Source: Sphingomonadaceae bacterium (GTDB taxonomy: Bacteria; Pseudomonadota; Alphaproteobacteria; Sphingomonadales; Sphingomonadaceae). Taken from it: 64,000 nt of DNA. Below the pieces are notes generated by a model that was given only the letters and a program-made list of their open reading frames with translations, had not been told where the DNA came from and searched no databases. Location of the stretch: the NCBI GenBank assembly GCA_025056155.1, contig JANWWL010000006.1:186001-250000 (forward strand), in the 5' to 3' direction. A program made the position numbers and the translations under genes. Shown here piece after piece: positions 1 through 7,467 of the stretch. Within the stretch, counting starts at the first letter, position 1. Each line of letters opens with the position of its first letter.

Positions 1-1099
1 AATAGGTGGGGTCGAGCAGGCCGGCGACGGGAATGGGGGCGAAATCAGGGTCTCCGCCCCAGACCTCGCGGTCCGCAAAGGCAAGCCGCATCGATTCCGC
101 CAGCAGGTGCCAGGCGATGGGATCCGCAGGGCCGCGCGCGGAAAGATCGAACCGTTCAAGTTGCAGGAGGATCTGCAACAGAGCGATCCCGCCGGCCGAG
201 GGCGGGCCCATGGTGCAGATCCGATGGCCCCGGTAAGGCGCGCACAAGGGGGGGCGTTCGACGACGCGGTACGCCTTGAGATCCCCAAGCGTAATCCGGG
301 CCGGGTTCACGGGAGCCTCCGCCACCGCGCGGACGATCTCGTGCGCGACGCGGCCGCGGTAGAAGGCCTCCGGGCCGCGCACGGCGATCTCGCGGAGGGT
401 GCGGGCAAGCTCGGGCTGGCGCAGCCGATGGCCGGCCGGCCACGGTTGGCCGTCGGGGGCCAGGAACACCCGCCCGGCGGGCAGAGCCCGCAGCGTCTCG
501 GCGCGGAAGGCGGCGAAGCGCACGAACCTTTCGGACAGCACGATGCCATCCTCGGCCATGGCGATGGCGGGGCCGAACAGCGTGGCCCAGGGTAGGCGGC
601 CCCAGCGCCGATGCATCTCGGCCGCCAGCTTCACGACCCCCGGCACGCCCACCGATCGGCCGCCCGGCACCGCCTCGCGGAACGACATGGGTCGGCCGTC
701 GGGATGCAGGAACCGGTCGGGCCGGGCCGCGGCGGGGGCCCGCTCGCGCCCGTCGATCGTCACCACGCCGCCGGTCGCCGGGTCGTGCCACAGCACGAAG
801 GCCCCGCCCCCGATCCCACTCGACTGCGGTTCGACGACGGTCAAGGCCACCATCGTGGCGATGGCCGCATCGGCCGCCGTGCCGCCCAGTTCCAGCATCC
901 GAGCTCCGGCCGCCGCCGCGCGCGGATCGGCAGCCGACACGACGGCCCGGCCGATGGCCGTGGGCGTCAGCCGGCGGAACTGCCCGCCCTGGGGCTCATA
1001 GACTTCGAAGCTCGCGCGGCTCTCGACCGTCGGAGGGGCCGCGGGGCCGCCAGCGCAGGCGGCGACCAACAGGGCCGTGAGCACCGGCAACGCACGCAT
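1..1099 (-). CDS. ggt: Gamma-glutamyltransferase, lipoprotein form (partial, C-terminus outside window)
   Basis: This gene encodes gamma-glutamyltranspeptidase, a periplasmic N-terminal-nucleophile hydrolase that cleaves glutathione and other gamma-glutamyl compounds. The start is the ATG at 1099, followed by a short hydrophobic leader ending in a lipobox (LVAAC), so the protein is probably a lipoprotein. The family's large-subunit motifs are readable: a GGTAADAAIA-like stretch near residue 50, SSGIGGGAF near residue 70, an IDGRE motif near residue 95, and MGPPSAGG and AFADR further on. The reading frame stays open to base 1. The catalytic threonine that starts the small subunit therefore lies outside the window, and I cannot say whether the gene is intact. 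pyrD follows upstream on the same strand after about 30 bp. Confidence 0.9.
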   Translation of the reverse strand, partial: MRALPVLTALLVAACAGGPAAPPTVESRASFEVYEPQGGQFRRLTPTAIGRAVVSAADPRAAAAGARMLELGGTAADAAIATMVALTVVEPQSSGIGGGAFVLWHDPATGGVVTIDGRERAPAAARPDRFLHPDGRPMSFREAVPGGRSVGVPGVVKLAAEMHRRWGRLPWATLFGPAIAMAEDGIVLSERFVRFAAFRAETLRALPAGRVFLAPDGQPWPAGHRLRQPELARTLREIAVRGPEAFYRGRVAHEIVRAVAEAPVNPARITLGDLKAYRVVERPPLCAPYRGHRICTMGPPSAGGIALLQILLQLERFDLSARGPADPIAWHLLAESMRLAFADREVWGGDPDFAPIPVAGLLDPTY

Positions 1100-1132
1100 G
1101 CCGCGATCGTTAGGCGCCCAGGCCGGGCCGCC

Positions 1133-2155
1133 TCAACCCGCCGGCCGGTCGAACGCCGCAGCGAGCGAGGGGGCGCCCGTTCGGTCGAGCCAGAGGGTGA
1201 GGTCGCGGTGGATCCGGGCCACGAGCCCCAACCCCTCGTAGACGAGGGCGGTGTAGAGTTGGACCGCGACCGCCCCGGCCTGAAGTTTCGCAAGTACGTC
1301 GTCGGCCGAGGCGATGCCGCCCACCCCCACCAGCGGCAGCGCGCCCGCCAGCTCGACCGCGAAGCGGGCCAGCACCTGAGTGGATGGCTCCATCAGCGGC
1401 CGGCCCGACAGCCCACCCGCCTGGGCGGCGTGTCGGCTCCGCAGGCCGGGGGGCCGGGCGAGCGTGGTGTTGCCCACCACGAGGGCCGCGATCGCTCGGG
1501 ACTCGACCGCGGTCCGCGCCACGGCCGCCACCTGGGCGGCGTCGAGATCGGGAGAGACCTTGAGGAACAGGGGCGGGCCGCCCGGCCCTCGCGCTTCGGC
1601 CGCCGCCGCCACCAGCTCGCCCAGGGCCGCCCCCTGCAGGTCGCGCAGGCCGGGCGTGTTGGGAGAGGACACGTTGAGCGTGATCCAGGCCGCCACCGGG
1701 GCGACGGCCGCCACCGCCCGGGCGAAGTCGGCCAGCCGTTCGGGCGAATCGCGGTTGGGGCCCACGTTCACCCCCAGCTGCGGATGCGCGCGCAACCTGG
1801 CCCGCGCGGCCTCCACCCCAGCGTTGTTGAAGCCCAGCCGGTTGATGACAGCCCGGTCCTCGTGCAGGCGGAACACGCGGGGGCCTGGATTGCCCGCCTG
1901 CGGCCGGGGGGTGAGCGTGCCCACCTCAACGAAACCGAAGCCGACCCGCAGCAGGGCGCGCCAGGCGCGCGCGTCCTTGTCGAAGCCGGCGGCGAGCCCC
2001 AGGGGCGAGGGGAAGCGAAGCCCCCCCACCCGCACCGCAAGCCTCGGGTCGGGGCGAGCGGCCCGCGGCCCCAGCCCGAGCGCGAGCAGCCGCAGGGCAA
2101 GGCCATGGGCGGCCTCGGGCGGCAGCAGCTGGAAGAGGCCCTGGACGCCCCGCAT
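1133..2155 (-). CDS. pyrD: Dihydroorotate dehydrogenase (quinone), class 2
   Basis: This enzyme oxidises dihydroorotate to orotate in pyrimidine synthesis, using FMN and passing electrons to membrane quinone. It is 340 residues from the ATG at 2155, the usual class 2 length. Class 2 features are an N-terminal helical region, an AAGFDKD motif, NRLGFNNAG, and the active-site loop NVSSPNTPGLR, in which serine replaces the cysteine of class 1 enzymes. The C-terminal GVGGI and VQLYTALVYEG motifs bind the FMN phosphate. The frame stays open upstream to 2461, but that part is repeat-derived Arg/Gly/Pro-rich sequence and is not family-like, so 2155 is preferred. ggt lies 33 bp downstream on the same strand. 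Confidence 0.95.
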   Translation of the reverse strand: MRGVQGLFQLLPPEAAHGLALRLLALGLGPRAARPDPRLAVRVGGLRFPSPLGLAAGFDKDARAWRALLRVGFGFVEVGTLTPRPQAGNPGPRVFRLHEDRAVINRLGFNNAGVEAARARLRAHPQLGVNVGPNRDSPERLADFARAVAAVAPVAAWITLNVSSPNTPGLRDLQGAALGELVAAAAEARGPGGPPLFLKVSPDLDAAQVAAVARTAVESRAIAALVVGNTTLARPPGLRSRHAAQAGGLSGRPLMEPSTQVLARFAVELAGALPLVGVGGIASADDVLAKLQAGAVAVQLYTALVYEGLGLVARIHRDLTLWLDRTGAPSLAAAFDRPAG

Positions 2156-2201
2156 CGCGGGCCTGCTTGGCGAGCGCACGGGGCCGGCACAAGCCCAAGC
2201 C

Positions 2202-2279
2202 CACGGGAGGCTGGCGCGGCCAGAGCCCACGGGAGGCTGGCGCGGCCGGAGCCCGCGGGAGGCTGGCACGGCCGGAGCC
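2202..2279. repeat. Tandem repeat, three copies of a 26-bp unit
   Basis: Three consecutive 26-bp units lie at 2202-2227, 2228-2253 and 2254-2279. Each has the core GGGAGGCTGGCGCGGCC followed by (A/G)GAGCC, with only a few substitutions between copies. The array sits in the 5' region of pyrD, upstream of its start. It has no obvious coding sense, because 26 is not a multiple of three. Its function is unknown. It may be simple replication slippage. Confidence 0.9.
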
Positions 2280-2297
2280 TGCGGGCCGCGCGCCCCC

Positions 2298-2420
2298 GGG
2301 TGCGCACCCTTCTGTCGTTTCCGTGCAAGCGGGCCCGCCCGCCCATCCGTAGGGCAACGCCCGCGACCCGGGGCCGGAGCGTCACCCTTCCCGCCACGGA
2401 AGACGATCTGGCCCGACCTC
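2298..2420 (+). other. Possible structured RNA or leader upstream of a terminator
   Basis: This non-coding stretch between pyrD and the AraC-type gene has self-complementarity. A 12-bp palindrome (GGGTGCGCACCC) lies at 2298-2309. Bases 2314-2325 can pair with 2395-2407 in about 12 pairs with one bulge and two G-U pairs. An inner GGGC-AAC-GCCC hairpin lies near 2352-2362. A strong terminator follows immediately at 2421-2450, and no plus-strand protein gene precedes it. It could be a small RNA or an attenuator leader for the AraC gene at 2547. I could not match it to SRP RNA or 6S RNA motifs, so identity is unknown and confidence is low. Confidence 0.3.
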
Positions 2421-2450
2421 CCCCCGGCGGACCCCCGCCGGGGGCTTTTT
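2421..2450 (+). terminator. Intrinsic terminator on the plus strand
   Basis: A perfect 10-bp GC stem (CCCCCGGCGG, 2421-2430, with CCGCCGGGGG, 2435-2444) has a 4-base loop and is followed by C and five T. Only the plus-strand reading has the T run. It lies about 95 bp before the AraC-type gene and has no protein-coding plus-strand gene before it. It therefore either ends a small RNA or attenuates read-through into the regulator. Confidence 0.75.
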
Positions 2451-2546
2451 CGCTTGACCACGGCCGCCCGGGTTGGGTCTCAAGGATCCCATGCGGATTC
2501 GGTTGCGGACAAGGCGCAGGCCGACCGCCTCGGCGGGCGAGGACCG

Positions 2547-3413
2547 GTGACGACCGGGGCCGGCCCGCCGTCGATCCGCTATTTCCCGCCGGCGCCGGCG
2601 CTCAAGGGGTTCGTCTCCAGCTACTACCTCTTCGAAGTGCGCGCCCCCTTCGTGCGCGACGTGATGCGGGCCGAGACGGCGCAGATCCGATTCGTCCTCG
2701 AAGGCCGCGGTGCGATCGGATATGGCGATGGCGCGTGGGGCCCCATGCCGCGGGCCTCGATCGCGGGTCCGTCGCTTTCGGCTAGCCGCTTCGAGATCTA
2801 CGGGCCCTTCCGCCTGTGGGGGGTGGGGCTCACACCGGCCGGCTGGGCGGCCCTGATCGGTGAAGAGGCCGACCGCTATGCCGACCGGGTGGTCGAGCTC
2901 GACGGGCTTGCGCCTGCGCTCGTCCTGTCCGTCTGGGCCGAGTTGGCCGAAGCCTCTGGCCCCGACGTATGGGTGGCCGCGACCGACCGGCTGCTGTCGG
3001 CCCTGGCGCGACGCGCACGCCCGGTCCCCTTCTGGCTCACGCGGACCACCGACCGCTGGCTCACCGAGCACGACGATCCCGACGTCAACCGCCTCGTGGC
3101 TGAGCTCGGAATGTCGAACCGGCAGGTCGAACGGCTCGTGCGCCGCCACTACGGGGCGAGCCCCAAGCTCATCGCCCGCAAGTTCCGAGCGCTCAAGGCC
3201 GCCGTGCGGCTCGGGCTGGATCCGGAAGGCGGTTGGCAGGCGGCGGCCGGCTGCGCCTTTTACGACCAGTCCCACTTCATCCGCGAGTTCCGCCGGTTCG
3301 TGGGGCTCACCCCCGGCCGGTTCCTGGCGCGCGATCCCAGCATGGTGAGCCACCTCACCATCGCCGAGCGGGCCCGCGCCCCCGAGCTGCCGGCCCTGCT
3401 GCGCCTGAGCTAG
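2547..3413 (+). CDS. AraC-family transcriptional regulator
   Basis: This is a 288-residue DNA-binding regulator. The N-terminal half (about residues 5-140) looks like the DUF6597-type sensing domain common in sphingomonad AraC proteins. The C-terminal half (about 165-270) carries two helix-turn-helix units: NRLVAELGMSNRQVERLVRR in the first, and FYDQSHFIREFRRFVGLTP in the second, which is a classic AraC signature. The GTG at 2547 is chosen because conserved sequence begins just after it and no ATG lies close by in frame. The ligand and targets cannot be told. The gene ends three bases before regA on the opposite strand. The two TAG stops lie in a shared palindrome (CTAGGCCCTAG). Confidence 0.85.
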   Translation: MTTGAGPPSIRYFPPAPALKGFVSSYYLFEVRAPFVRDVMRAETAQIRFVLEGRGAIGYGDGAWGPMPRASIAGPSLSASRFEIYGPFRLWGVGLTPAGWAALIGEEADRYADRVVELDGLAPALVLSVWAELAEASGPDVWVAATDRLLSALARRARPVPFWLTRTTDRWLTEHDDPDVNRLVAELGMSNRQVERLVRRHYGASPKLIARKFRALKAAVRLGLDPEGGWQAAAGCAFYDQSHFIREFRRFVGLTPGRFLARDPSMVSHLTIAERARAPELPALLRLS

Positions 3414-3416
3414 GCC

Positions 3417-3971
3417 CTAGCGAGGGCTGCGCTTGGCCAGGATGCGCTGGAGGGTGCGCCGGTGCATCTTGAGTCGGCGGGCGGTCTCGGAGACGTTGCG
3501 GTCGCACAGCTCGTAGACCCGCTGGATGTGCTCCCACCGCACGCGGTCGGCCGACATGGGTTCGGCCGGAGGTTCGGGCTTCCCCCCTTCCGGCGCCAGC
3601 AGGGCGTTCACGATGTCCTCGGGGTCGGCGGGCTTGGCCAGATAGTCGGTCGCCCCTTCCTTCACCGCCGCAACCGCCGTGGCCAGATTGCCATAGCCCG
3701 TCAGGATCACAATCCGCGTGTCGGGCCGCACGCGCCGCAGCTCGGACACCAGGTCGAGCCCGTTGCCGTCGCCCAACCGCAGATCCAGAACGGCGAAGTC
3801 GGGCTTCAGTTGCGGGATGAGCTCGCGGGCTTCGGCGAAAGACGCCGCCGCCGTCACCGTGAAGCCTCGCCGCCCCAAGGTGAGGGCCAGGCGCTGGCGG
3901 AAGCTCGTGTCGTCGTCGGCCAACAGCAGCGTGCCCCGCGGCTCGACGGGGGTCGCTTGCGTTTCCATCAT
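3417..3971 (-). CDS. regA: Redox response regulator of the ActR/PrrA/RegA family
   Basis: This 184-residue response regulator is the partner of RegB. The receiver domain spans about residues 14-125, with the acidic pocket at Asp20-Asp21, the phosphorylated Asp63 (VLDLRLGDG) and Lys113 (LAKPAD). The C-terminal Fis-type helix-turn-helix (about 143-184, ending ETARRLKMHRRTLQRILAKR) is the near-invariant DNA-binding tail of RegA proteins. The family activates or represses genes for respiration, photosynthesis and carbon or nitrogen fixation when oxygen falls. The start at 3971 overlaps the regB stop in an ATGA junction, so the two are translationally coupled. A second ATG lies one codon further in. 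Confidence 0.95.
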   Translation of the reverse strand: MMETQATPVEPRGTLLLADDDTSFRQRLALTLGRRGFTVTAAASFAEARELIPQLKPDFAVLDLRLGDGNGLDLVSELRRVRPDTRIVILTGYGNLATAVAAVKEGATDYLAKPADPEDIVNALLAPEGGKPEPPAEPMSADRVRWEHIQRVYELCDRNVSETARRLKMHRRTLQRILAKRSPR

Positions 3972-5278
3972 GCACCCTCCTTCTGGCGCTGTCGCAATCC
4001 GGCCTCGATGGTGGCGCGCCGCCAGACCACCTCCACGCGGGCCCCGCCCTCGGGCCGGTTGGCGAACAGAATGCGGGCCCCCGTGCGCTCGAGCAGCGTG
4101 GTCGCGATGAAGATGCCGAGCCCGGTCGAGCCCGAGCGGGAGAACGACGGACCCAGGAACGGTTCGCCCAGCCGGGGCAACAGGTCGGGTGCGAAGCCGG
4201 GGCCGTCGTCGGCGATCGCCACCCAGAGTTCCTCGGGCGTCTCGCCCCCCTCGATCGTCACCCGGCGCTGGGCGTGCCGCAGCGCGTTCGACAGGAAGTT
4301 GCCCAAGCCGTGCAGCAGCTCGGGCGAGCGGCGCACGCGCGGCCCGCCTCGCGGCTCCCAGGGAACCACGAGCTCGACCGGCACACGGGTGGGCTCGAAC
4401 GGCTCCACCACCTCACGCAACAGGGCGGGCAGCGGCACCTCGGGGAAGGGATCCTCGGCTTCGGCGCGGCTCGCGATCCCCTCCAGGATGTCGCGCGCGC
4501 GCCGCACTTCCTGGGCCAGCAAGCGCACGTCGGGGCCGTAGGCGGGATCCCGGCCCAGCGCGTCCTCGAGGTCGCGGGCGATAAGCGTCATGGTGCCCAA
4601 GGGCCCGCCCAGCTCGTGCGCGGCGGCGGCGGCCAGCGCCCCCAGGGCCCCCAGCCGGCTTTCGCGCTCGAGCGCGGCTTGGGTGGCCACCAACGCCGCC
4701 TGCCGCCGGCGCGCCTCGGCCGAGATCGCCCAGGCGTAGGCCGACAGGAACAGCATGCCGAGCGCGATCGCAAGAAAGATGCCCAGACGATAGGTGTCGG
4801 GCAGCTCAAGCCCCTGGCCGGGATGCCAGGGCAGCGGCAGGGCCCGCTGCCACAGGACGGTGAGCAGCCCCAGCGCGAACAGCACGAGAAGGGCGGTGGC
4901 CCGGGCGGACAGCAGCGTGGCCGAGATGGTGACGGGCACCATCAGCCACAGGGCGAAGGGGTTGGCGAGCCCGCCCGTGAGGAACAGCAGCACCGAGATC
5001 TGCAGCAGGTCGAAGGCCAGGTTCCAGAAGGCGTTGGCGCCGTCCAGACGGTCCCCGGCGCGATAGAGGAAGTGCAGCGCGAGGTTCAGGAAGGCGGTGG
5101 CCCCCACGGCGGCCAGCGCGGGCCACCAGGGGATGGGAAAGCCCAATCCCAACCCCACGACGAGCAGCGTGACGAGCTGGCCTGACAACGCCGCCCAGCG
5201 GATGCGGATGAGGGTACGCACCTGGACGCCCGGCCGGTCGAGCCCCAGGGGCGAGCGCATGGACCGCCGTTCCACCAT
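3968..5278 (-). CDS. regB: Redox sensor histidine kinase of the RegB/PrrB/ActS family
   Basis: This membrane kinase phosphorylates RegA. Several transmembrane segments occupy roughly residues 25-190 and include the quinone-site heptapeptide GGLANPF. The H-box is AAAAHELGGPLG, with His221 in this numbering. The ATP-binding N, G1 and G2 boxes (NFLSNALRHA, DDGPGFAP, GSTGLGIF) are present. The classical redox-box cysteine, expected 40 residues after the histidine, is alanine here (Ala261, bases 4496-4498, context VRRARDIL). The ATG at 5278 has GAGG upstream. An ATG at 5260 and an extension to 5317 are alternatives. The gene is coupled to regA by a 4-bp overlap. An ankyrin gene ends about 50 bp upstream on the same strand. 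Confidence 0.93.
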   Translation of the reverse strand: MVERRSMRSPLGLDRPGVQVRTLIRIRWAALSGQLVTLLVVGLGLGFPIPWWPALAAVGATAFLNLALHFLYRAGDRLDGANAFWNLAFDLLQISVLLFLTGGLANPFALWLMVPVTISATLLSARATALLVLFALGLLTVLWQRALPLPWHPGQGLELPDTYRLGIFLAIALGMLFLSAYAWAISAEARRRQAALVATQAALERESRLGALGALAAAAAHELGGPLGTMTLIARDLEDALGRDPAYGPDVRLLAQEVRRARDILEGIASRAEAEDPFPEVPLPALLREVVEPFEPTRVPVELVVPWEPRGGPRVRRSPELLHGLGNFLSNALRHAQRRVTIEGGETPEELWVAIADDGPGFAPDLLPRLGEPFLGPSFSRSGSTGLGIFIATTLLERTGARILFANRPEGGARVEVVWRRATIEAGLRQRQKEGA

Positions 5279-5329
5279 CGACCTCGAGGCGTTGGGGCGT
5301 GACGTCGCGCGGGGCAAGAGGCCGCAAGG

Positions 5330-5923
5330 TCACAGGCGGGGGCCGGGCGCCCCCTTGGCCTCGCGCCGCGGTGCTTCCGCCAGCAGGCGGGCGATCGGCC
5401 CCGCCCGCGGGTCGTTGGCGGCCAGGTCACGCGCCGACAGGCCCGTCTGGGTTTCCGCGATATCGGGGTTCGCCCCCTGGTCCAGGAGCAGGCGCACGGT
5501 CGGCACGTCGCGGGCCTGCACCGCAAGGAACAGCGGCGTCTGCCCACGGCCGTTGGGCACGTCGATGCCGGCCCGCCCGGCCAGCAGGATCCGCACGCCC
5601 TCGGTGAAGCCCGTGCCCGCCGCCAGGGTCAACGGCGTCTCGCCCGCGCGGTCGCGCACGTCGGGGTTGGCGCCATGCTGCAACAGGAAGGCCATCCAAG
5701 GCACGTCCTTGCGGCGTGTGGCGATGTGGAGGCCCGTCTCGCCGGTGGAGAAGTCGCGGGCGTTGACGACCGTCGTGCCCGGCTTGTCGAGCAGGGCCTT
5801 GGCAGCCGGCCCGTCGCGATCCCGCACGGCCTTGAGGAAGTTATAGGAATCCGAGAACTGCGCGGCCGCCGGCAGGCCCGTCAGGGCGAGGATCGGCACG
5901 AGAGCCTTGAGAGCGCGACGCAT
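5330..5923 (-). CDS. Exported ankyrin-repeat protein
   Basis: This protein of about 197 residues has a Sec signal peptide (hydrophobic core ending LPAAAQ) and four or so ankyrin repeats. The repeats show in the recurring TGLHIA, GETPLTLAA and GQTPLFLAV segments and in HGANPD/QGANPD loops. Ankyrin repeats mediate protein binding, and a periplasmic location is expected. The ATG at 5923 is preferred over an in-frame GTG at 5935. It lies upstream of regB on the same strand and may share its transcript. Small periplasmic ankyrin proteins of this type are common in alphaproteobacteria without a defined partner. Confidence 0.85.
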   Translation of the reverse strand: MRRALKALVPILALTGLPAAAQFSDSYNFLKAVRDRDGPAAKALLDKPGTTVVNARDFSTGETGLHIATRRKDVPWMAFLLQHGANPDVRDRAGETPLTLAAGTGFTEGVRILLAGRAGIDVPNGRGQTPLFLAVQARDVPTVRLLLDQGANPDIAETQTGLSARDLAANDPRAGPIARLLAEAPRREAKGAPGPRL

Positions 5924-5972
5924 TGTCGGTCCCACCTACCCACACGCCTCGTGACCTGCATATAGGCGGGTC

Positions 5973-6587
5973 ATGATCCGGCGCCAGAGCCGTTGGCCCC
6001 TCCTGCTCGTGGCGGCGGGGCTCGTCCTGCTGGTCGTGGCCCTGATCCAGGCGCCCCGGCGGGACGGCCCCCAGGGAAACCTCGAGGGAGCGGCCGTCGG
6101 CGGCGATTTCGCGCTCGTCGACGAAGACGGCCGGCCCGTGAGCCACCGCAGCTTCGCTGGCCGCTGGCGCCTCATGTACTTCGGCTACACCTTCTGTCCC
6201 GACGTCTGCCCGGTGGACCTGGGCCACCTGGCGCGCGGGCTCGCCCAGTTCGAGACGGAGTGGCCCGAGCGCGCGCTCAAGGTCCAGCCGCTCTTCGTGA
6301 CCGTCGATCCCGAGCGCGACACGCCCGCCGTGCTCAAGACCTTCACCGCGGCCTTCCATCCCCGCCTGGTGGGTCTGACGGGCACGCCCGAGCAAGTGAA
6401 GGCCACCCTTGCCACCTTCCGCATCCACGCCTCCCGCCGCGAGGGCGCAACCCCCGGCGCCTATCTCATGGACCATACGGCCGCGCTCTACCTGTTCGAC
6501 CCCGAGGGCCGACCGGTCGCCTTCCTGGCCGGCCCCGAGGCGACCCCCGAGGCCGTGCGGGATCTGCTCGCCCGGTTCGTGCGCTGA
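5973..6587 (+). CDS. senC: SCO1/SenC/PrrC copper chaperone
   Basis: This is a membrane-anchored thioredoxin-fold protein that delivers copper to the CuA or CuB site of cytochrome oxidase. It is 204 residues long, with an N-terminal anchor (about residues 8-28), the copper-binding CPDVC motif (near residue 75) and the conserved distal histidine in [10 protein letters not shown] (near residue 162). Its divergent position next to ankyrin-regB-regA matches the regB-senC-regA clusters known from purple bacteria, where SenC/PrrC influences redox signalling. It overlaps the following gene by an ATG inside the stop (TGATG). Confidence 0.95.
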   Translation: MIRRQSRWPLLLVAAGLVLLVVALIQAPRRDGPQGNLEGAAVGGDFALVDEDGRPVSHRSFAGRWRLMYFGYTFCPDVCPVDLGHLARGLAQFETEWPERALKVQPLFVTVDPERDTPAVLKTFTAAFHPRLVGLTGTPEQVKATLATFRIHASRREGATPGAYLMDHTAALYLFDPEGRPVAFLAGPEATPEAVRDLLARFVR

Positions 6588-7042
6588 TGCGCCCCCGGTT
6601 CTGGGAACGCTTCGCACTCGCCGAACTCTCCGCCGAAGAGTGGGAGGCGCTGTGCGACGGCTGCGGACGGTGCTGCCTGTTCACCCTCGAGGACGAGGAG
6701 ACCGGCCGCCTCTACCGCACGAACGTCGCCTGTCGGCTGCTGGATCCCGCCACCTGCCGCTGCCGCGACTACGCCCGGCGCACGACCCATGTGCCCGATT
6801 GCGTGGTGCTGACCCCGACGAACGTCGCGACCCTGGGCTGGCTGCCCCCCACCTGCGCCTATCGCCGGCTGGCCGAGGGCCGGTCTCTGCCCGCCTGGCA
6901 CCCCTTGGTCTCGGGCGATGCCCGCTCCGTCCACCGGGCCGGGGCCTCCGTGCGCGGCCGGACCATCCCCGAGGACGACGCCGGGCCGCTCGAAGATCAC
7001 GTCGTGGAGGACGACGCCTTGGGCGGCGAGGCCGATGGTTAG
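6587..7042 (+). CDS. YcgN-like cysteine-cluster protein (UPF0260/YkgJ family)
   Basis: This 151-residue cytoplasmic protein has a CDGCGRCC cluster near residue 23, with further cysteines near positions 44, 55, 57, 68 and 86. It belongs to the UPF0260 (YcgN/YkgJ) family, which probably binds zinc or an Fe-S cluster and has no firm function. Its start overlaps the senC stop, so the two genes are probably coupled. Its TAG stop overlaps the TAA of the convergent mutT gene. The last 20 residues are acidic. Confidence 0.85.
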   Translation: MRPRFWERFALAELSAEEWEALCDGCGRCCLFTLEDEETGRLYRTNVACRLLDPATCRCRDYARRTTHVPDCVVLTPTNVATLGWLPPTCAYRRLAEGRSLPAWHPLVSGDARSVHRAGASVRGRTIPEDDAGPLEDHVVEDDALGGEADG

Positions 7043-7467
7043 AGCAGGCTTGCCAGCTGGCCCAAGAGGGGGCGGTCGGCGGGCGGCATGGGCAGGGTGA
7101 ACAGGTCGGCCAGCCGCACCCAACGCAGCCGCTGGCCCTCGCGCGGGGTCGGCCGGCCCTCCCACCGGCGAAGCGCGAAGGCCAAGAGCACCACCTGGGC
7201 CTCCGGATAGATCTCCGAGGCGAAGCCACAGGGGGACAGGCAGGCGGGAGCCGCCACGACGCCCAGCTCCTCCGCGAGCTCCCGCACCAGCGCCGCCTCC
7301 GGCGCCTCGCCGGGCTCGATCTTCCCGCCGGGGAACTCCCACAACCCGGCCATCGGCCGGCCGGGCGGCCGTTCGGCCACCAGCACCCGGCCGTCCGGAT
7401 CCACCATCACCGCGCAGGCCACCCAGTGCACCGGCCGGCCAGTCGGATCCGGCCTTGCGTCAGCCAT
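7039..7467 (-). CDS. mutT: MutT/Nudix 8-oxo-dGTP diphosphatase
   Basis: This 142-residue Nudix hydrolase probably removes 8-oxo-dGTP from the nucleotide pool. The Nudix box is complete: GGKIEPGE at about residue 47, followed by ELAEELGV (the GX5EX7REUXEEXGU pattern). The WEFPGGK lead-in is typical of MutT. The start at 7467 overlaps the end of the M48 protease gene by 8 bp, so the genes are cotranscribed. A different Nudix substrate is possible. Confidence 0.88.
   Translation of the reverse strand: MADARPDPTGRPVHWVACAVMVDPDGRVLVAERPPGRPMAGLWEFPGGKIEPGEAPEAALVRELAEELGVVAAPACLSPCGFASEIYPEAQVVLLAFALRRWEGRPTPREGQRLRWVRLADLFTLPMPPADRPLLGQLASLL

Noticed and set aside
2298-2420. SRP RNA or 6S RNA
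   Set aside because: The GGTCAGG/GGAAGCAGCC signature of SRP RNA is absent and the length and bulge pattern do not match 6S RNA, so only an unnamed structured element is reported.
1380-2546. Upstream extension of the AraC-type gene to 1380
   Set aside because: The open frame runs opposite pyrD and through the terminator. The family-like part begins after the GTG at 2547.
611-2785. Long plus-strand open frame over ggt and pyrD
   Set aside because: It is Arg/Gly/Pro-rich, has no family pattern, and lies opposite two clear genes. It is a GC-driven shadow.
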